Positions 1 through 9,750 of a stretch of 64,000 nt of DNA are shown in pieces. The position numbers and the translations under genes were made by a program. Under the pieces are notes generated by a model that saw nothing but the letters and a program-made list of their open reading frames with translations, did not search any database and had not been told where the DNA came from. Position 1 is the first letter of the stretch. Every line of letters begins with the position of its first letter. This DNA is from Neisseria sp. DTU_2020_1000833_1_SI_GRL_NUU_006 (GTDB lineage Bacteria > Pseudomonadota > Gammaproteobacteria > Burkholderiales > Neisseriaceae), in contig CP135593.1 of the NCBI GenBank assembly GCA_032388755.1, positions 2,356,001 to 2,420,000 on the forward strand, written 5' to 3'.

Positions 1-3000
1 TCAACCGTAACAACCGTCTGAAACGTCTGTTGGAGTTGCACGCTCCTGATCATTGTTCGCAACGAAAAACGTATGTTGCAAGAAGCGGTTGACTCGCTGT
101 TGGATAATGGCCGTCGCGGTAAAGCCATGACCGGTGCCAACAAACGTCCGCTGAAATCGTTGGCCGACATGATTAAAGGTAAGGGCGGTCGTTTCCGTCA
201 AAACCTGCTGGGTAAACGTGTGGACTACTCCGGTCGTTCCGTGATTACTGTAGGTCCGTACCTGCGTCTGCACCAATGCGGTCTGCCGAAAAAAATGGCT
301 TTGGAACTGTTCAAACCGTTCATTTTCCATAAACTGGAAAAACAAGGTCTGGCCTCTACCGTTAAAGCAGCGAAAAAATTGGTAGAACAAGAAGTACCAG
401 AAGTATGGGACATCTTGGAAGAAGTCATCCGCGAACATCCGATTATGCTGAACCGTGCGCCGACCCTGCACCGTTTGGGTATTCAAGCGTTTGAACCCAT
501 CCTGATTGAAGGTAAAGCCATTCAGCTGCATCCGTTGGTATGTGCCGCGTTTAACGCCGACTTTGACGGTGACCAAATGGCGGTACACGTTCCATTGAGC
601 TTGGAAGCGCAAATGGAAGCGCGCACCCTGATGCTGGCTTCAAACAACGTATTGTCTCCTGCCAACGGCGAACCGATTATCGTACCTTCCCAAGACATCG
701 TATTGGGTCTGTACTACATGACCCGCGACCGCATCAATGCCAAAGGTGAGGGCAGTCTGTTTGCTGATGTGAAAGAAGTGCATCGTGCATACCATACCAA
801 ACAGGTTGAGCTGGGTACGAAAATTACCGTACGGCTGCGTGAATGGGTGAAAAACGAAGCCGGCGAATTCGAGCCAGTCGTTATCCGTTACGAAACGACT
901 GTCGGTCGTGCATTGTTGAGCGAAATCCTGCCTAAAGGCCTGCCGTTCGAATACATCAACAAAGCGCTGAAGAAAAAAGAAATTTCCAAGCTGATTAACG
1001 CATCGTTCCGCCTATGCGGTTTGCGCGATACGGTTATCTTCGCCGACCACTTGATGTATACCGGTTTCGGATTCGCAGCCAAAGGCGGTATTTCCATTGC
1101 TGTTGACGACATGGAGATTCCGAAAGAAAAAGCGGCCTTGTTGGCTGAAGCCAATGCCGAGGTTAAAGAAATCGAAGACCAATACCGTCAAGGTTTGGTA
1201 ACCAATGGCGAACGCTACAACAAAGTGGTGGATATTTGGGGTCGTGCCGGCGATAAAATTGCTAAAGCGATGATGGATAACTTGTCCAAACAAAAAGTTA
1301 TCGATCGTGATGGCAACGAAGTCGATCAAGAGTCATTCAACTCCATCTATATGATGGCAGACTCTGGTGCTCGTGGTTCTGCGGCTCAGATTAAACAGTT
1401 GTCCGGTATGCGTGGTTTGATGGCAAAACCAGACGGCTCGATTATTGAAACGCCGATTACCTCAAACTTCCGCGAAGGTTTGACCGTATTGCAATACTTT
1501 ATTGCGACCCACGGTGCGCGTAAGGGTTTGGCGGATACCGCATTGAAAACCGCGAACTCCGGTTACCTGACCCGTCGTCTGGTAGACGTAACTCAAGACT
1601 TGGTCGTTGTTGAAGACGATTGTGGTACTTCAGACGGCTTTGTCATGAAGGCAGTCGTACAAGGTGGTGATGTGATTGAAGCATTGCGCGATCGTATTTT
1701 GGGTCGTGTTACCGCGTCTGACGTTGTCGATCCGTCAAGTGGCGAGACCTTGGTTGAAGCCGGTACGTTGTTGACTGAAAAACTGGTGGATATGATTGAC
1801 CAATCCGGTGTCGATGAAGTCAAAGTCCGTACCCCAATTACTTGTAAAACCCGCCATGGCTTGTGTGCACACTGTTACGGTCGCGACTTGGCACGCGGCA
1901 AACTGGTTAATGCCGGTGAGGCAGTCGGCGTGATTGCCGCTCAGTCTATCGGTGAACCGGGTACTCAGTTGACCATGCGTACGTTCCACATCGGTGGTGC
2001 GGCATCCCGTGCGGCAGCAGCCAGCCAAGTTGAAGCCAAATCCAACGGTACCGCACGATTCAGCAGCCAAATGCGTTATGTTGCCAACAACAAAGGCGAA
2101 TTGGTTGTTATCGGCCGCTCTTGCGAAGTCGTTATCCATGATGACATCGGTCGTGAACGCGAACGCCACAAAGTGCCTTACGGTGCTATCTTGATGGTTC
2201 AAGATGGTGAAGCCATTAAAGCCGGTCAAACGTTGGCAACCTGGGATCCGCATACCCGTCCGATGATTACCGAACACGCAGGTTGGGTGAAATTCGAAAA
2301 CGTGGAAGAGGGCGTAACCGTTGCCAAACAAACTGACGATGTAACCGGTTTGTCTACCTTGGTGGTTATCGACGGCAAGCGCCGCTCCGGCAGCGCATCC
2401 AAACTGCTGCGTCCTACTGTAAAACTGTTGGATGAAAACGGTCTGGAAATCTGCATTCCGGGTACCTCTACTCCGGTATCTATGGCATTCCCTGTGGGTG
2501 CAGTGATTACCGTGCGCGAAGGTCAGGAACTTGGTAAAGGCGACGTATTGGCGCGTATCCCGCAAGCCTCTTCCAAAACCCGCGATATTACCGGTGGTCT
2601 GCCGCGCGTTGCCGAGTTGTTTGAAGCACGTGTGCCGAAAGATGCAGGTATGTTGGCAGAAATCACCGGTACCGTTTCATTCGGTAAAGAGACTAAAGGC
2701 AAACAGCGTCTGATTATCACTGATGTAGACGGCGTAGCATACGAGACTTTGATTTCCAAAGAGAAACAAATTCTGGTACACGACGGTCAAGTGGTAAACC
2801 GCGGTGAAACCATCGTAGACGGAGCGGTTGATCCGCATGATATTCTGCGTCTGCAAGGTATCGAAGCACTGGCGCGTTATATCGTTCAAGAGGTGCAAGA
2901 GGTTTACCGTCTTCAAGGCGTGAAGATTTCCGATAAACACATCGAAGTCATCATCCGTCAAATGCTGCGCCGTGTGAATATTGTCGATTCAGGTGAAACC

Positions 3001-3351
3001 GAATTCATTACCGGTGAGCAAGTCGAACGCGGCGATGTCATGACAGCCAATGAAAAAGCTTTGGAAGAAGGCAAAGAACCAGCACGTTACGAAAACGTAT
3101 TGTTGGGTATTACCAAAGCCTCCTTGTCAACCGACAGCTTCATTTCTGCCGCATCGTTCCAAGAAACGACCCGCGTTCTGACCGAAGCTGCCATTATGGG
3201 CAAACAAGACGAGTTGCGTGGTCTGAAAGAGAACGTAATCGTAGGTCGTCTGATTCCTGCCGGTACTGGTTTGACCTACCACCGCAGCCGTCGCCAGCAA
3301 TGGCAGGAAGCGGAGCAAGAAGCTTCCGAAATCGAAGCAAGAGATGAATAA
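1..3351 (+). CDS. rpoC: RNA polymerase beta' subunit, 3' part, with an apparent 2-bp frameshift near its 5' edge
   Basis: Large catalytic subunit of RNA polymerase; the gene begins before the window. The Mg-binding NADFDGD motif is encoded at about 553-573, and the second zinc site (CGTSDG ... CKTRHGLCAHC) near 1620-1880. The C-terminus looks complete. Bases 3-50 encode the conserved NRNNRLKRLLELHAPD in frame 3. From base 52 the homology continues (IVRNEKRMLQEA) in frame 1. An 'at' therefore seems to be missing between 50 and 51 (GATATCATT expected, GATCATT seen). The gene is essential, so a sequencing or assembly error is the likeliest cause. The open frame as it stands starts at the internal ATG at 73, which is not a real start. 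A strong hairpin terminator follows. Confidence 0.97.
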
Positions 3352-3373
3352 TCCGTAGGATGTTTGTTTGAAA

Positions 3374-3411
3374 GAAAACCGCAAGGCAATATCACTTGCG
3401 GTTTTCTTTTT
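3374..3411 (+). terminator. Rho-independent terminator of rpoC
   Basis: A 12-bp perfect stem (GAAAACCGCAAG / CTTGCGGTTTTC) with a 9-nt loop, followed by a T-rich run, 22 bases after the rpoC stop. Confidence 0.9.
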
Positions 3412-3429
3412 CAGACGACCTGTGTGGAT

Positions 3430-3536
3430 TATAGTGGATTAACTTTAAACCAGTACGGCGTTGCCTCGCCTTGCCGTACTATCTGTACTGTCTGCGGCTT
3501 CGTCGCCTTGTCCTGATTTAAATTTAATCCACTATA
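3430..3536. repeat. Correia repeat enclosed element, short form
   Basis: About 107 bp with TATAGTGGATTAA at one end and TTAATCCACTATA at the other, and the neisserial core (GTACGGCGTTGCCTCGCC, then CTGCGGCTTCGTCGCCTTG) between them. It lacks the roughly 50-bp internal block seen in the copy at 23673. TA flanks suggest the usual TA target. It lies between the rpoC terminator and the str promoter. Confidence 0.92.
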
Positions 3537-3611
3537 TCAATGCCGTTGTGAAAAGTACGGTAGGAAGGGTGGCTCTAATGGAGTTGCGAACTGACTTATT
3601 TTTGATAAAGG

Positions 3612-3668
3612 TCGTCTGAAATAGGGAGTGCAGAGTTTGAGAACTCTTTATCCATTTCAGACGACCTC
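3612..3668. repeat. Inverted pair of DNA uptake sequences
   Basis: AGGTCGTCTGAAAT and its reverse complement face each other across about 29 bases. The long loop makes this a weak terminator but two good uptake signals. Confidence 0.6.
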
Positions 3669-3723
3669 AGTTGCTAAATAGTTCTTAGTAAATACAAAAT
3701 ACCAACTTTTCTCTACCGTTTGC

Positions 3724-3753
3724 TTGACTAAACTCTTGCAATAAAAATATAAT
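3724..3753 (+). promoter_or_regulatory. Sigma-70 promoter of the str operon
   Basis: TTGACT (-35, 3724-3729) and TATAAT (-10, 3748-3753) are separated by 18 bases, about 55 bases before the rpsL start. Both boxes are near consensus, as expected for a ribosomal-protein operon. Confidence 0.75.
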
Positions 3754-3808
3754 TCCACTCTTGCCGACATGGTGTCGGCAAGTATTTAACTCAACAGGAC
3801 GAGAAAAT

Positions 3809-4182
3809 ATGCCAACTATTAACCAATTGGTACGCAAAGGCCGTCAAAAGCCCGTGTACGTAAACAAAGTGCCTGCACTGGAAGCCTGCCCGCAAAAACG
3901 CGGTGTGTGCACCCGTGTATACACGACTACCCCTAAAAAACCTAACTCTGCATTGCGTAAAGTATGCAAAGTCCGCCTGACCAACGGTTTTGAAGTCATT
4001 TCATACATCGGTGGTGAAGGCCATAACCTGCAAGAGCACAGCGTCGTACTGATTCGCGGCGGTCGTGTAAAAGACTTGCCGGGTGTACGTTACCACACTG
4101 TACGCGGTTCTTTGGATACCGCAGGTGTTAAAGACCGTAACAACAAGCCCGTTCTAAATACGGTGCTAAGCGTCCTAAATAA
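3809..4182 (+). CDS. rpsL: 30S ribosomal protein S12, with a 2-bp insertion near the 3' end
   Basis: S12 sits in the decoding centre of the 30S subunit. ATG at 3809 gives MPTINQLVRKGRQ, the usual start; an in-frame extension back to 3761 is not part of the gene. Lys43 (PKKPNSA) and Lys88 (GRVKDLPG) are the residues of streptomycin-sensitive S12. Up to Arg110 the protein is normal. Then CGTAACAACAAGCC replaces the expected CGTAAACAAGCC, adding 2 bases near 4137-4146. Without them, the conserved tail KQARSKYGAKRPK reads to a TAA at 4180-4182 and the protein is 123 residues. As printed, the frame runs to 4222 with a nonsense tail. A sequence error is most likely. First gene of the str operon. 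Confidence 0.95.
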
Positions 4183-4299
4183 TTACAGGGACTTAAATAG
4201 GCACGTCGGCCGCCTAAGCTGAACAACGGCCGAGTAAGTGAATGCTCTTTTGGGTATTCATGGGAATTGACCCGACTGAATAGATTAAAGGAAATTAAA

Positions 4300-4770
4300 A
4301 TGCCAAGACGTAGAGAAGTCCCCAAGCGCGATGTGTTGCCTGATCCTAAATTTGGCAGCGTCGAGCTGACTAAATTCATGAACGTATTGATGATTGACGG
4401 TAAAAAATCTGTTGCCGAACGTATCGTTTACGGTGCATTGGAGCAAATCGAGAAAAAAACCGGCAAAGCAGCAATCGAAGTATTCAACGAAGCCATTGCA
4501 AACGCCAAACCTATCGTGGAAGTGAAAAGCCGCCGTGTGGGTGGTGCAAACTACCAAGTTCCTGTTGAAGTTCGTCCTTCACGCCGTCTGGCTCTTGCAA
4601 TGCGCTGGGTTCGCGATGCGGCCCGCAAACGTGGTGAGAAATCCATGGACCTGCGTTTGGCAGGCGAGTTGATTGATGCGTCCGAAGGTCGCGGCGGTGC
4701 GTTGAAAAAACGTGAAGAAGTACACCGCATGGCTGAAGCCAACAAAGCATTCTCTCACTTCCGTTTCTAA
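4300..4770 (+). CDS. rpsG: 30S ribosomal protein S7
   Basis: S7 nucleates assembly of the 30S head by binding 16S rRNA and, in other bacteria, represses the str operon. The 156-residue protein starts MPRRREVPKRDVLPDP and has the family's usual length. The ATG at 4300 is preceded by AAAGGAAATTAAA, a good ribosome-binding site; the in-frame ATG at 4267 is too far upstream to match the family. The gene is 117 bases after the repaired rpsL stop and 18 bases before fusA, within one operon. Confidence 0.97.
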   Translation: MPRRREVPKRDVLPDPKFGSVELTKFMNVLMIDGKKSVAERIVYGALEQIEKKTGKAAIEVFNEAIANAKPIVEVKSRRVGGANYQVPVEVRPSRRLALAMRWVRDAARKRGEKSMDLRLAGELIDASEGRGGALKKREEVHRMAEANKAFSHFRF

Positions 4771-4788
4771 TTTTGAAAGGCTAATAAA

Positions 4789-6894
4789 ATGGCTCGTAAG
4801 ACCCCGATCAGCCTGTACCGCAACATCGGTATTTCCGCCCATATTGACGCGGGTAAAACCACGACTACAGAACGTATTTTGTTCTATACCGGTTTGACCC
4901 ACAAATTGGGCGAGGTGCATGATGGTGCGGCTACTACCGACTACATGGAACAAGAGCAAGAACGTGGTATTACCATTACCTCTGCTGCCGTTACTTCCTA
5001 CTGGTCAGGTATGGCGAAACAATTCCCCGAACACCGTTTCAACATCATCGATACCCCGGGACACGTTGACTTTACTGTAGAGGTAGAGCGTTCTATGCGT
5101 GTATTGGATGGTGCGGTAATGGTTTACTGCGCGGTGGGCGGTGTTCAACCGCAATCTGAAACCGTATGGCGTCAAGCCAACAAGTACCAAGTGCCACGCT
5201 TGGCGTTTGTAAATAAAATGGACCGTCAAGGTGCCAACTTCTTCCGCGTTGTCGAGCAAATGAAAACCCGTTTGCGCGCAAACCCAGTACCTATCGTAAT
5301 CCCGGTTGGTGCAGAAGACAGTTTCACCGGTGTTGTTGACCTGCTGAAAATGAAATCCATCATCTGGAATGAAGCCGATAAAGGTACAACCTTTACCTAT
5401 GGTGACATTCCTGCTGAATTGGTTGAAACTGCTGAAGAATGGCGTCAAAACATGATTGAAGCCGCAGCAGAAGCCAGCGAAGAATTGATGGACAAATACT
5501 TGGGCGGCGATGAGCTGACCGAGGAAGAAATCGTAGGCGCATTGCGTCAACGTACTTTGGCAGGCGAAATTCAGCCGATGTTGTGTGGTTCCGCATTTAA
5601 AAACAAAGGTGTTCAACGGATGTTGGACGCAGTTGTAGAATTGCTGCCTGCTCCTACCGATATTCCTCCGGTTCAAGGTGTTAACCCTAACACTGAAGAA
5701 GCCGACAGCCGCCAAGCCAGCGATGAAGAGAAATTCTCTGCATTAGCGTTCAAAATGTTGAACGACAAATACGTTGGTCAGCTGACTTTCATCCGCGTTT
5801 ACTCCGGTGTCGTGAAATCCGGTGATACCGTATTGAACTCTGTAAAAGGCACTCGCGAACGTATCGGTCGTTTGGTACAAATGACTGCTGCAGACCGTAC
5901 CGAAATCGAAGAAGTACGTGCAGGCGATATCGCGGCCGCTATCGGTCTGAAAGACGTTACTACCGGTGAAACCTTGTGTGCGGAAAGCGCGCCGATTATC
6001 TTGGAACGCATGGAATTCCCTGAGCCGGTAATCCATATTGCCGTTGAGCCGAAAACCAAGGCCGACCAAGAGAAAATGGGTATCGCCCTGAACCGTCTGG
6101 CTAAAGAAGACCCTTCTTTCCGTGTTCGTACGGACGAAGAATCTGGTCAAACCATTATTTCCGGTATGGGTGAGCTGCACTTGGAGATTATTGTTGACCG
6201 TATGAAACGCGAATTCGGCGTGGAAGCAAATATCGGTGCGCCTCAAGTGGCTTACCGCGAAACCATCCGCAAAGAAGTCGAAGCCGAATACAAACACGCC
6301 AAACAATCCGGTGGTAAAGGTCAATACGGTCACGTTGTGATCAAAATGGAACCTATGGAACCGGGTGGTGCAGGTTACGAATTTATCGACGAAATTAAAG
6401 GTGGTGTGATTCCTCGCGAATTCATTCCGTCTGTCGATAAAGGTATCCGCGATACCCTGCCTAACGGTATTGTTGCAGGCTACCCAGTAGTTGACGTACG
6501 CGTACGTTTGATCTTCGGTTCTTCACACGACGTCGACTCCTCTCAACTGGCCTTTGAATTGGCTGCTTCCCAAGCCTTCAAAGAAGGTATGCGTAAAGCC
6601 AATCCTGCTCTGCTTGAGCCAATCATGGCAGTTGAAGTGGAAACCCCTGAAGAATACATGGGTGACGTAATGGGCGACTTGAACCGTCGTCGCGGCGTCG
6701 TATTGGGTATGGATGATGACGGTATCGGCGGTAAAAAAGTCCGTGCCGAAGTACCACTGGCAGAAATGTTCGGTTATTCGACCGACCTGCGTTCTGCAAC
6801 CCAAGGCCGCGCTACTTACTCTATGGAGTTCAAGAAATATTCTGAAGCTCCTGCCCACATAGCTGCTGCTGTAACTGAAGCCCGTAAAGGCTAA
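4789..6894 (+). CDS. fusA: Translation elongation factor G
   Basis: EF-G is the GTPase that drives tRNA-mRNA translocation. The 701-residue length is normal. The G domain shows AHIDAGKTT (P-loop, about residues 17-25), RGITITSAAV (switch I), DTPGH (G3) and NKMD (G4). Domains II-V follow to the usual C-terminus. The start MARKTPISLYRNIGI matches the family, with GAAAGG upstream. Third gene of the str operon. A uptake-sequence hairpin, not followed by a T-run, separates it from tufA. Confidence 0.98.
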   Translation: MARKTPISLYRNIGISAHIDAGKTTTTERILFYTGLTHKLGEVHDGAATTDYMEQEQERGITITSAAVTSYWSGMAKQFPEHRFNIIDTPGHVDFTVEVERSMRVLDGAVMVYCAVGGVQPQSETVWRQANKYQVPRLAFVNKMDRQGANFFRVVEQMKTRLRANPVPIVIPVGAEDSFTGVVDLLKMKSIIWNEADKGTTFTYGDIPAELVETAEEWRQNMIEAAAEASEELMDKYLGGDELTEEEIVGALRQRTLAGEIQPMLCGSAFKNKGVQRMLDAVVELLPAPTDIPPVQGVNPNTEEADSRQASDEEKFSALAFKMLNDKYVGQLTFIRVYSGVVKSGDTVLNSVKGTRERIGRLVQMTAADRTEIEEVRAGDIAAAIGLKDVTTGETLCAESAPIILERMEFPEPVIHIAVEPKTKADQEKMGIALNRLAKEDPSFRVRTDEESGQTIISGMGELHLEIIVDRMKREFGVEANIGAPQVAYRETIRKEVEAEYKHAKQSGGKGQYGHVVIKMEPMEPGGAGYEFIDEIKGGVIPREFIPSVDKGIRDTLPNGIVAGYPVVDVRVRLIFGSSHDVDSSQLAFELAASQAFKEGMRKANPALLEPIMAVEVETPEEYMGDVMGDLNRRRGVVLGMDDDGIGGKKVRAEVPLAEMFGYSTDLRSATQGRATYSMEFKKYSEAPAHIAAAVTEARKG

Positions 6895-6905
6895 TCAGGC
6901 AAATA

Positions 6906-6944
6906 GGTCGTCTGAAAGGCTGAAATGATTTTTTTCAGACGACC
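6906..6944. terminator. Uptake-sequence hairpin between fusA and tufA (weak or attenuating)
   Basis: GGTCGTCTGAAA and TTTCAGACGACC form a 12-bp stem over about 15 bases. The bases after it are ACCCC, not T-rich, so full termination is doubtful. It may set the ratio of EF-G to EF-Tu transcripts. Confidence 0.5.
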
Positions 6945-6987
6945 ACCCCTGTTCTTTAATCGATCTTTAATGTAAAGGAATTAGCTC

Positions 6988-8172
6988 ATGGCTAAGGAAA
7001 AATTTGAACGTAGCAAACCGCACGTAAACGTTGGCACCATCGGTCACGTTGACCATGGTAAAACCACTCTGACTGCTGCTTTGACTACTATTTTGGCTAA
7101 AAAATTCGGCGGTGCTGCAAAAGCTTACGACCAAATCGACAACGCTCCCGAAGAAAAAGCCCGCGGTATTACCATCAATACCTCACACGTAGAATACGAA
7201 ACCGAAACCCGCCACTACGCACACGTAGACTGCCCGGGCCACGCCGACTACGTTAAAAACATGATTACCGGTGCCGCACAAATGGACGGCGCAATCCTGG
7301 TATGTTCCGCTGCCGACGGTCCTATGCCGCAAACCCGCGAACACATCCTGTTGGCCCGCCAAGTAGGCGTACCTTACATCATCGTGTTCATGAACAAATG
7401 CGATATGGTTGACGATGCCGAATTGTTGGAACTGGTTGAAATGGAAATCCGTGACTTGCTGTCAAGCTACGACTTCCCGGGCGACGACTGCCCGATCGTA
7501 CAAGGTTCTGCACTGAAAGCCTTGGAAGGCGATGCCGCTTACGAAGAAAAAATCTTCGAACTGGCTGCCGCATTGGACAGCTACATCCCGACGCCCGAGC
7601 GTGCCGTGGACAAACCGTTCCTGTTGCCTATCGAAGACGTATTCTCCATCTCCGGTCGCGGTACCGTAGTAACCGGCCGTGTAGAGCGCGGTGTCATCCA
7701 CGTTGGTGACGAGATCGAAATCGTAGGTCTGAAAGAAACCCAAAAAACCACTTGTACCGGTGTTGAAATGTTCCGCAAACTGCTGGACGAAGGTCAGGCA
7801 GGTGACAACGTAGGCGTATTGCTGCGCGGTACCAAACGCGAAGAAGTGGAACGCGGTCAAGTATTGGCTAAACCGGGTACCATCACTCCGCACACCAAAT
7901 TCAAAGCGGAAGTGTACGTATTGAGCAAAGAAGAGGGTGGTCGTCATACTCCGTTCTTCGCCAACTACCGTCCTCAATTCTACTTCCGTACTACCGACGT
8001 AACCGGCGCGGTTACTTTGGAAGAAGGTGTAGAAATGGTTATGCCTGGTGAGAACGTAGCCATTACTGTAGAACTGATTGCGCCTATCGCTATGGAAGAA
8101 GGTTTGCGCTTTGCGATTCGCGAAGGCGGCCGTACCGTAGGTGCAGGTGTGGTTTCTTCTATCATCGCTTAA
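6988..8172 (+). CDS. tufA: Translation elongation factor Tu
   Basis: EF-Tu delivers aminoacyl-tRNA to the ribosome. The 394-residue protein has GHVDHGKTT (P-loop, residues 19-27), RGITINTSHV (switch I), DCPGH (G3) and NKCD (G4), then beta-barrel domains II and III. GGAATTAGCTC precedes the start. Neisseria usually has a second tuf copy; only one lies here. It is 17 bases before rpsJ and co-directional. Confidence 0.98.
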   Translation: MAKEKFERSKPHVNVGTIGHVDHGKTTLTAALTTILAKKFGGAAKAYDQIDNAPEEKARGITINTSHVEYETETRHYAHVDCPGHADYVKNMITGAAQMDGAILVCSAADGPMPQTREHILLARQVGVPYIIVFMNKCDMVDDAELLELVEMEIRDLLSSYDFPGDDCPIVQGSALKALEGDAAYEEKIFELAAALDSYIPTPERAVDKPFLLPIEDVFSISGRGTVVTGRVERGVIHVGDEIEIVGLKETQKTTCTGVEMFRKLLDEGQAGDNVGVLLRGTKREEVERGQVLAKPGTITPHTKFKAEVYVLSKEEGGRHTPFFANYRPQFYFRTTDVTGAVTLEEGVEMVMPGENVAITVELIAPIAMEEGLRFAIREGGRTVGAGVVSSIIA

Positions 8173-8189
8173 TTGAAGGATATCGATAA

Positions 8190-8501
8190 ATGGCAAACCA
8201 AAAAATCCGTATCCGCCTGAAAGCTTATGATTACAGCCTGATTGACCGTTCTGCCCAAGAAATCGTTGAAACTGCAAAACGTACCGGTGCCGTTGTAAAA
8301 GGTCCGATTCCGTTGCCGACTAAAATCGAGCGTTTCAACATTCTGCGTTCTCCACACGTGAACAAAACTTCTCGTGAACAATTGGAAATCCGTACCCACT
8401 TGCGCCTGATGGACATCGTGGATTGGACTGACAAAACTACCGATGCACTGATGAAACTGGACTTGCCGGCCGGTGTTGACGTAGAAATTAAAGTTCAATA
8501 A
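8190..8501 (+). CDS. rpsJ: 30S ribosomal protein S10 (NusE)
   Basis: S10 is a 30S head protein and also acts as NusE in antitermination. The 103-residue protein (MANQKIRIRLKAYDYSLIDR) is full length. GAAGGA provides the ribosome-binding site. In most proteobacteria rpsJ leads the S10 operon (rplC, rplD, rplW, rplB and so on). Here a strong terminator follows at once, and none of those genes appears in the rest of the window, so rpsJ is the tail of the str operon at this site. Confidence 0.97.
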   Translation: MANQKIRIRLKAYDYSLIDRSAQEIVETAKRTGAVVKGPIPLPTKIERFNILRSPHVNKTSREQLEIRTHLRLMDIVDWTDKTTDALMKLDLPAGVDVEIKVQ

Positions 8502-8515
8502 TTGTTGCTTTTATG

Positions 8516-8547
8516 AAACCGAACGGATATCTCGTTCGGTTTTTTTG
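8516..8547 (+). terminator. Rho-independent terminator after rpsJ
   Basis: AAACCGAACG / CGTTCGGTTT, a 10-bp stem with a 7-nt loop and a run of seven T, starting 15 bases after the rpsJ stop. Confidence 0.93.
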
Positions 8548-8784
8548 TTATCTATGTGTGTTGTAGAAATTAACAGCGTTGTTACACTTTCAGCTTTTGT
8601 TCGAATGCCTAACTAAGAAGTGATTCGGTATTGTCAAGAATATAGATAGACGTAGGAAACACGCTCTTCCTTTGACAACGCTGGATAGTTATTTCTGGAT
8701 AGTTATTTAATGAAACATTTAAGCAAAAACAAAAGCTGTCCGAGGTAAAAAAAGCATAAGCAACGTAACAATTTCCTATATTTA
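8548..8784. other. Intergenic stretch without a recognisable gene
   Basis: About 240 AT-rich bases between the rpsJ terminator and the next hairpin. The only structure seen is a short direct repeat of CTGGATAGTTATTT near 8680-8710. No start codon with a ribosome-binding site opens a credible frame. Confidence 0.5.
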
Positions 8785-8822
8785 AGGTCGTCTGAAAGCC
8801 CTTTATATCTTTCAGACGACCT
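8785..8822. terminator. Uptake-sequence hairpin between convergent rpsJ and the gene at 8851
   Basis: AGGTCGTCTGAAAG pairs with CTTTCAGACGACCT over a 10-base loop. It lies between converging genes and could terminate both. Confidence 0.65.
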
Positions 8823-8850
8823 CTATGGGTTTAACTGCAAGGAGTCCGTT

Positions 8851-9750
8851 TTAACGATTTTTAGGAGGCTGGAGTTTCTCTACCTGAATGTCTTTCGGAT
8901 GGTCAGCGATAAATGATTTGGTCGCTTTGAGAATTGCTTGGATGCGAGGATCGGTCCATGGGACGATTCTATTGTGTTCATCACGTTTGTCAGACCAGAT
9001 AATCACACCATCAGTATATTTTTTACTGATTTCCAGCATTTTTTTCCAACGTTCGGCATCAATAAATTGTTTGAAATAAGGACTACCTGTGGCGGAATAA
9101 TATTGTGGCCAAAGGTAGCCGATGATTTTTTTATCGGGATAGCGTTTTTTGATGTCGGTAACGGTGGTTTGGACATCTTTTTCCCATTGCGCCAAATCGG
9201 GCGTGGTGATGTAGAACACGGGATTGGCGTAGTCGCTGATGGCTGCGCTCATCTGACGGCGTTTACTGAACTGCCGCCATTTTGCCAATACTGCTTCGTT
9301 GTCCGCCTGAGTTTGGTAGTAGCGGATGGCGTGCAGGTGTTCGTCGGGCAAACCGTAGTTGCTGATGTAGGCGCGGGGATTTTCTTCTTTGAAAATCCGG
9401 TACATACGGGAAAAGTCGGTTTTAAGCTCTTGAGGGGTGAGGATTTGTCCGTCTTTTTCGGCAAACCAGGTTTCGATGTCGGTGGAGATGGTGCGGTAGC
9501 CTTCGCGATAGGACTGGCGCGCCAATTCGCGAGTGCGTTTTTCGTTCAATACGCCGTGTTTGCGCTTGCCGGCAGGATCGGGCATCACCAGCTCGGATTC
9601 GTAAATCAGGAATACTTTGGACAATTTGTCGGCGGTCAGGTCGGGTTTGCCGACGTAGTCCATGCGGTCGTAAATGATAAAGTCTTTGCCGGAGGCAAGC
9701 GCGGAGGCGGCAAGGAAGAATAGGGATGCGGCGCAGATGAATGGTTTCAT
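8851..9750 (-). CDS. Exported protein of unknown function, possibly with a TIM-barrel glycosidase-like fold
   Basis: A 299-residue protein with a clear Sec signal peptide (MKPFICAASLFFLAASALAS, cleavage near residue 19-20), so periplasmic or secreted. I do not recognise a named family. The sequence alternates short hydrophobic strands and helices: FIIYDRMDY, GYRTISTDIETW, AYISNYGL, FYITTPD, KIIGYLWPQYY, DGVIIWSDKRD. Acidic and aromatic residues at strand ends (DIETW, YLWPQYY, IIWSDK) resemble glycoside-hydrolase-type TIM barrels such as the hyaluronidase group. That is inference only. It stands alone, converging on the str operon, with its promoter facing ubiG. Confidence 0.75.
   Translation of the reverse strand: MKPFICAASLFFLAASALASGKDFIIYDRMDYVGKPDLTADKLSKVFLIYESELVMPDPAGKRKHGVLNEKRTRELARQSYREGYRTISTDIETWFAEKDGQILTPQELKTDFSRMYRIFKEENPRAYISNYGLPDEHLHAIRYYQTQADNEAVLAKWRQFSKRRQMSAAISDYANPVFYITTPDLAQWEKDVQTTVTDIKKRYPDKKIIGYLWPQYYSATGSPYFKQFIDAERWKKMLEISKKYTDGVIIWSDKRDEHNRIVPWTDPRIQAILKATKSFIADHPKDIQVEKLQPPKNR

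Noticed and set aside
3612..3668. Uptake-sequence pair upstream of rpsL as a strong terminator
   Set aside because: The loop is about 29 bases and no T-run follows, so I list it as a repeat only.
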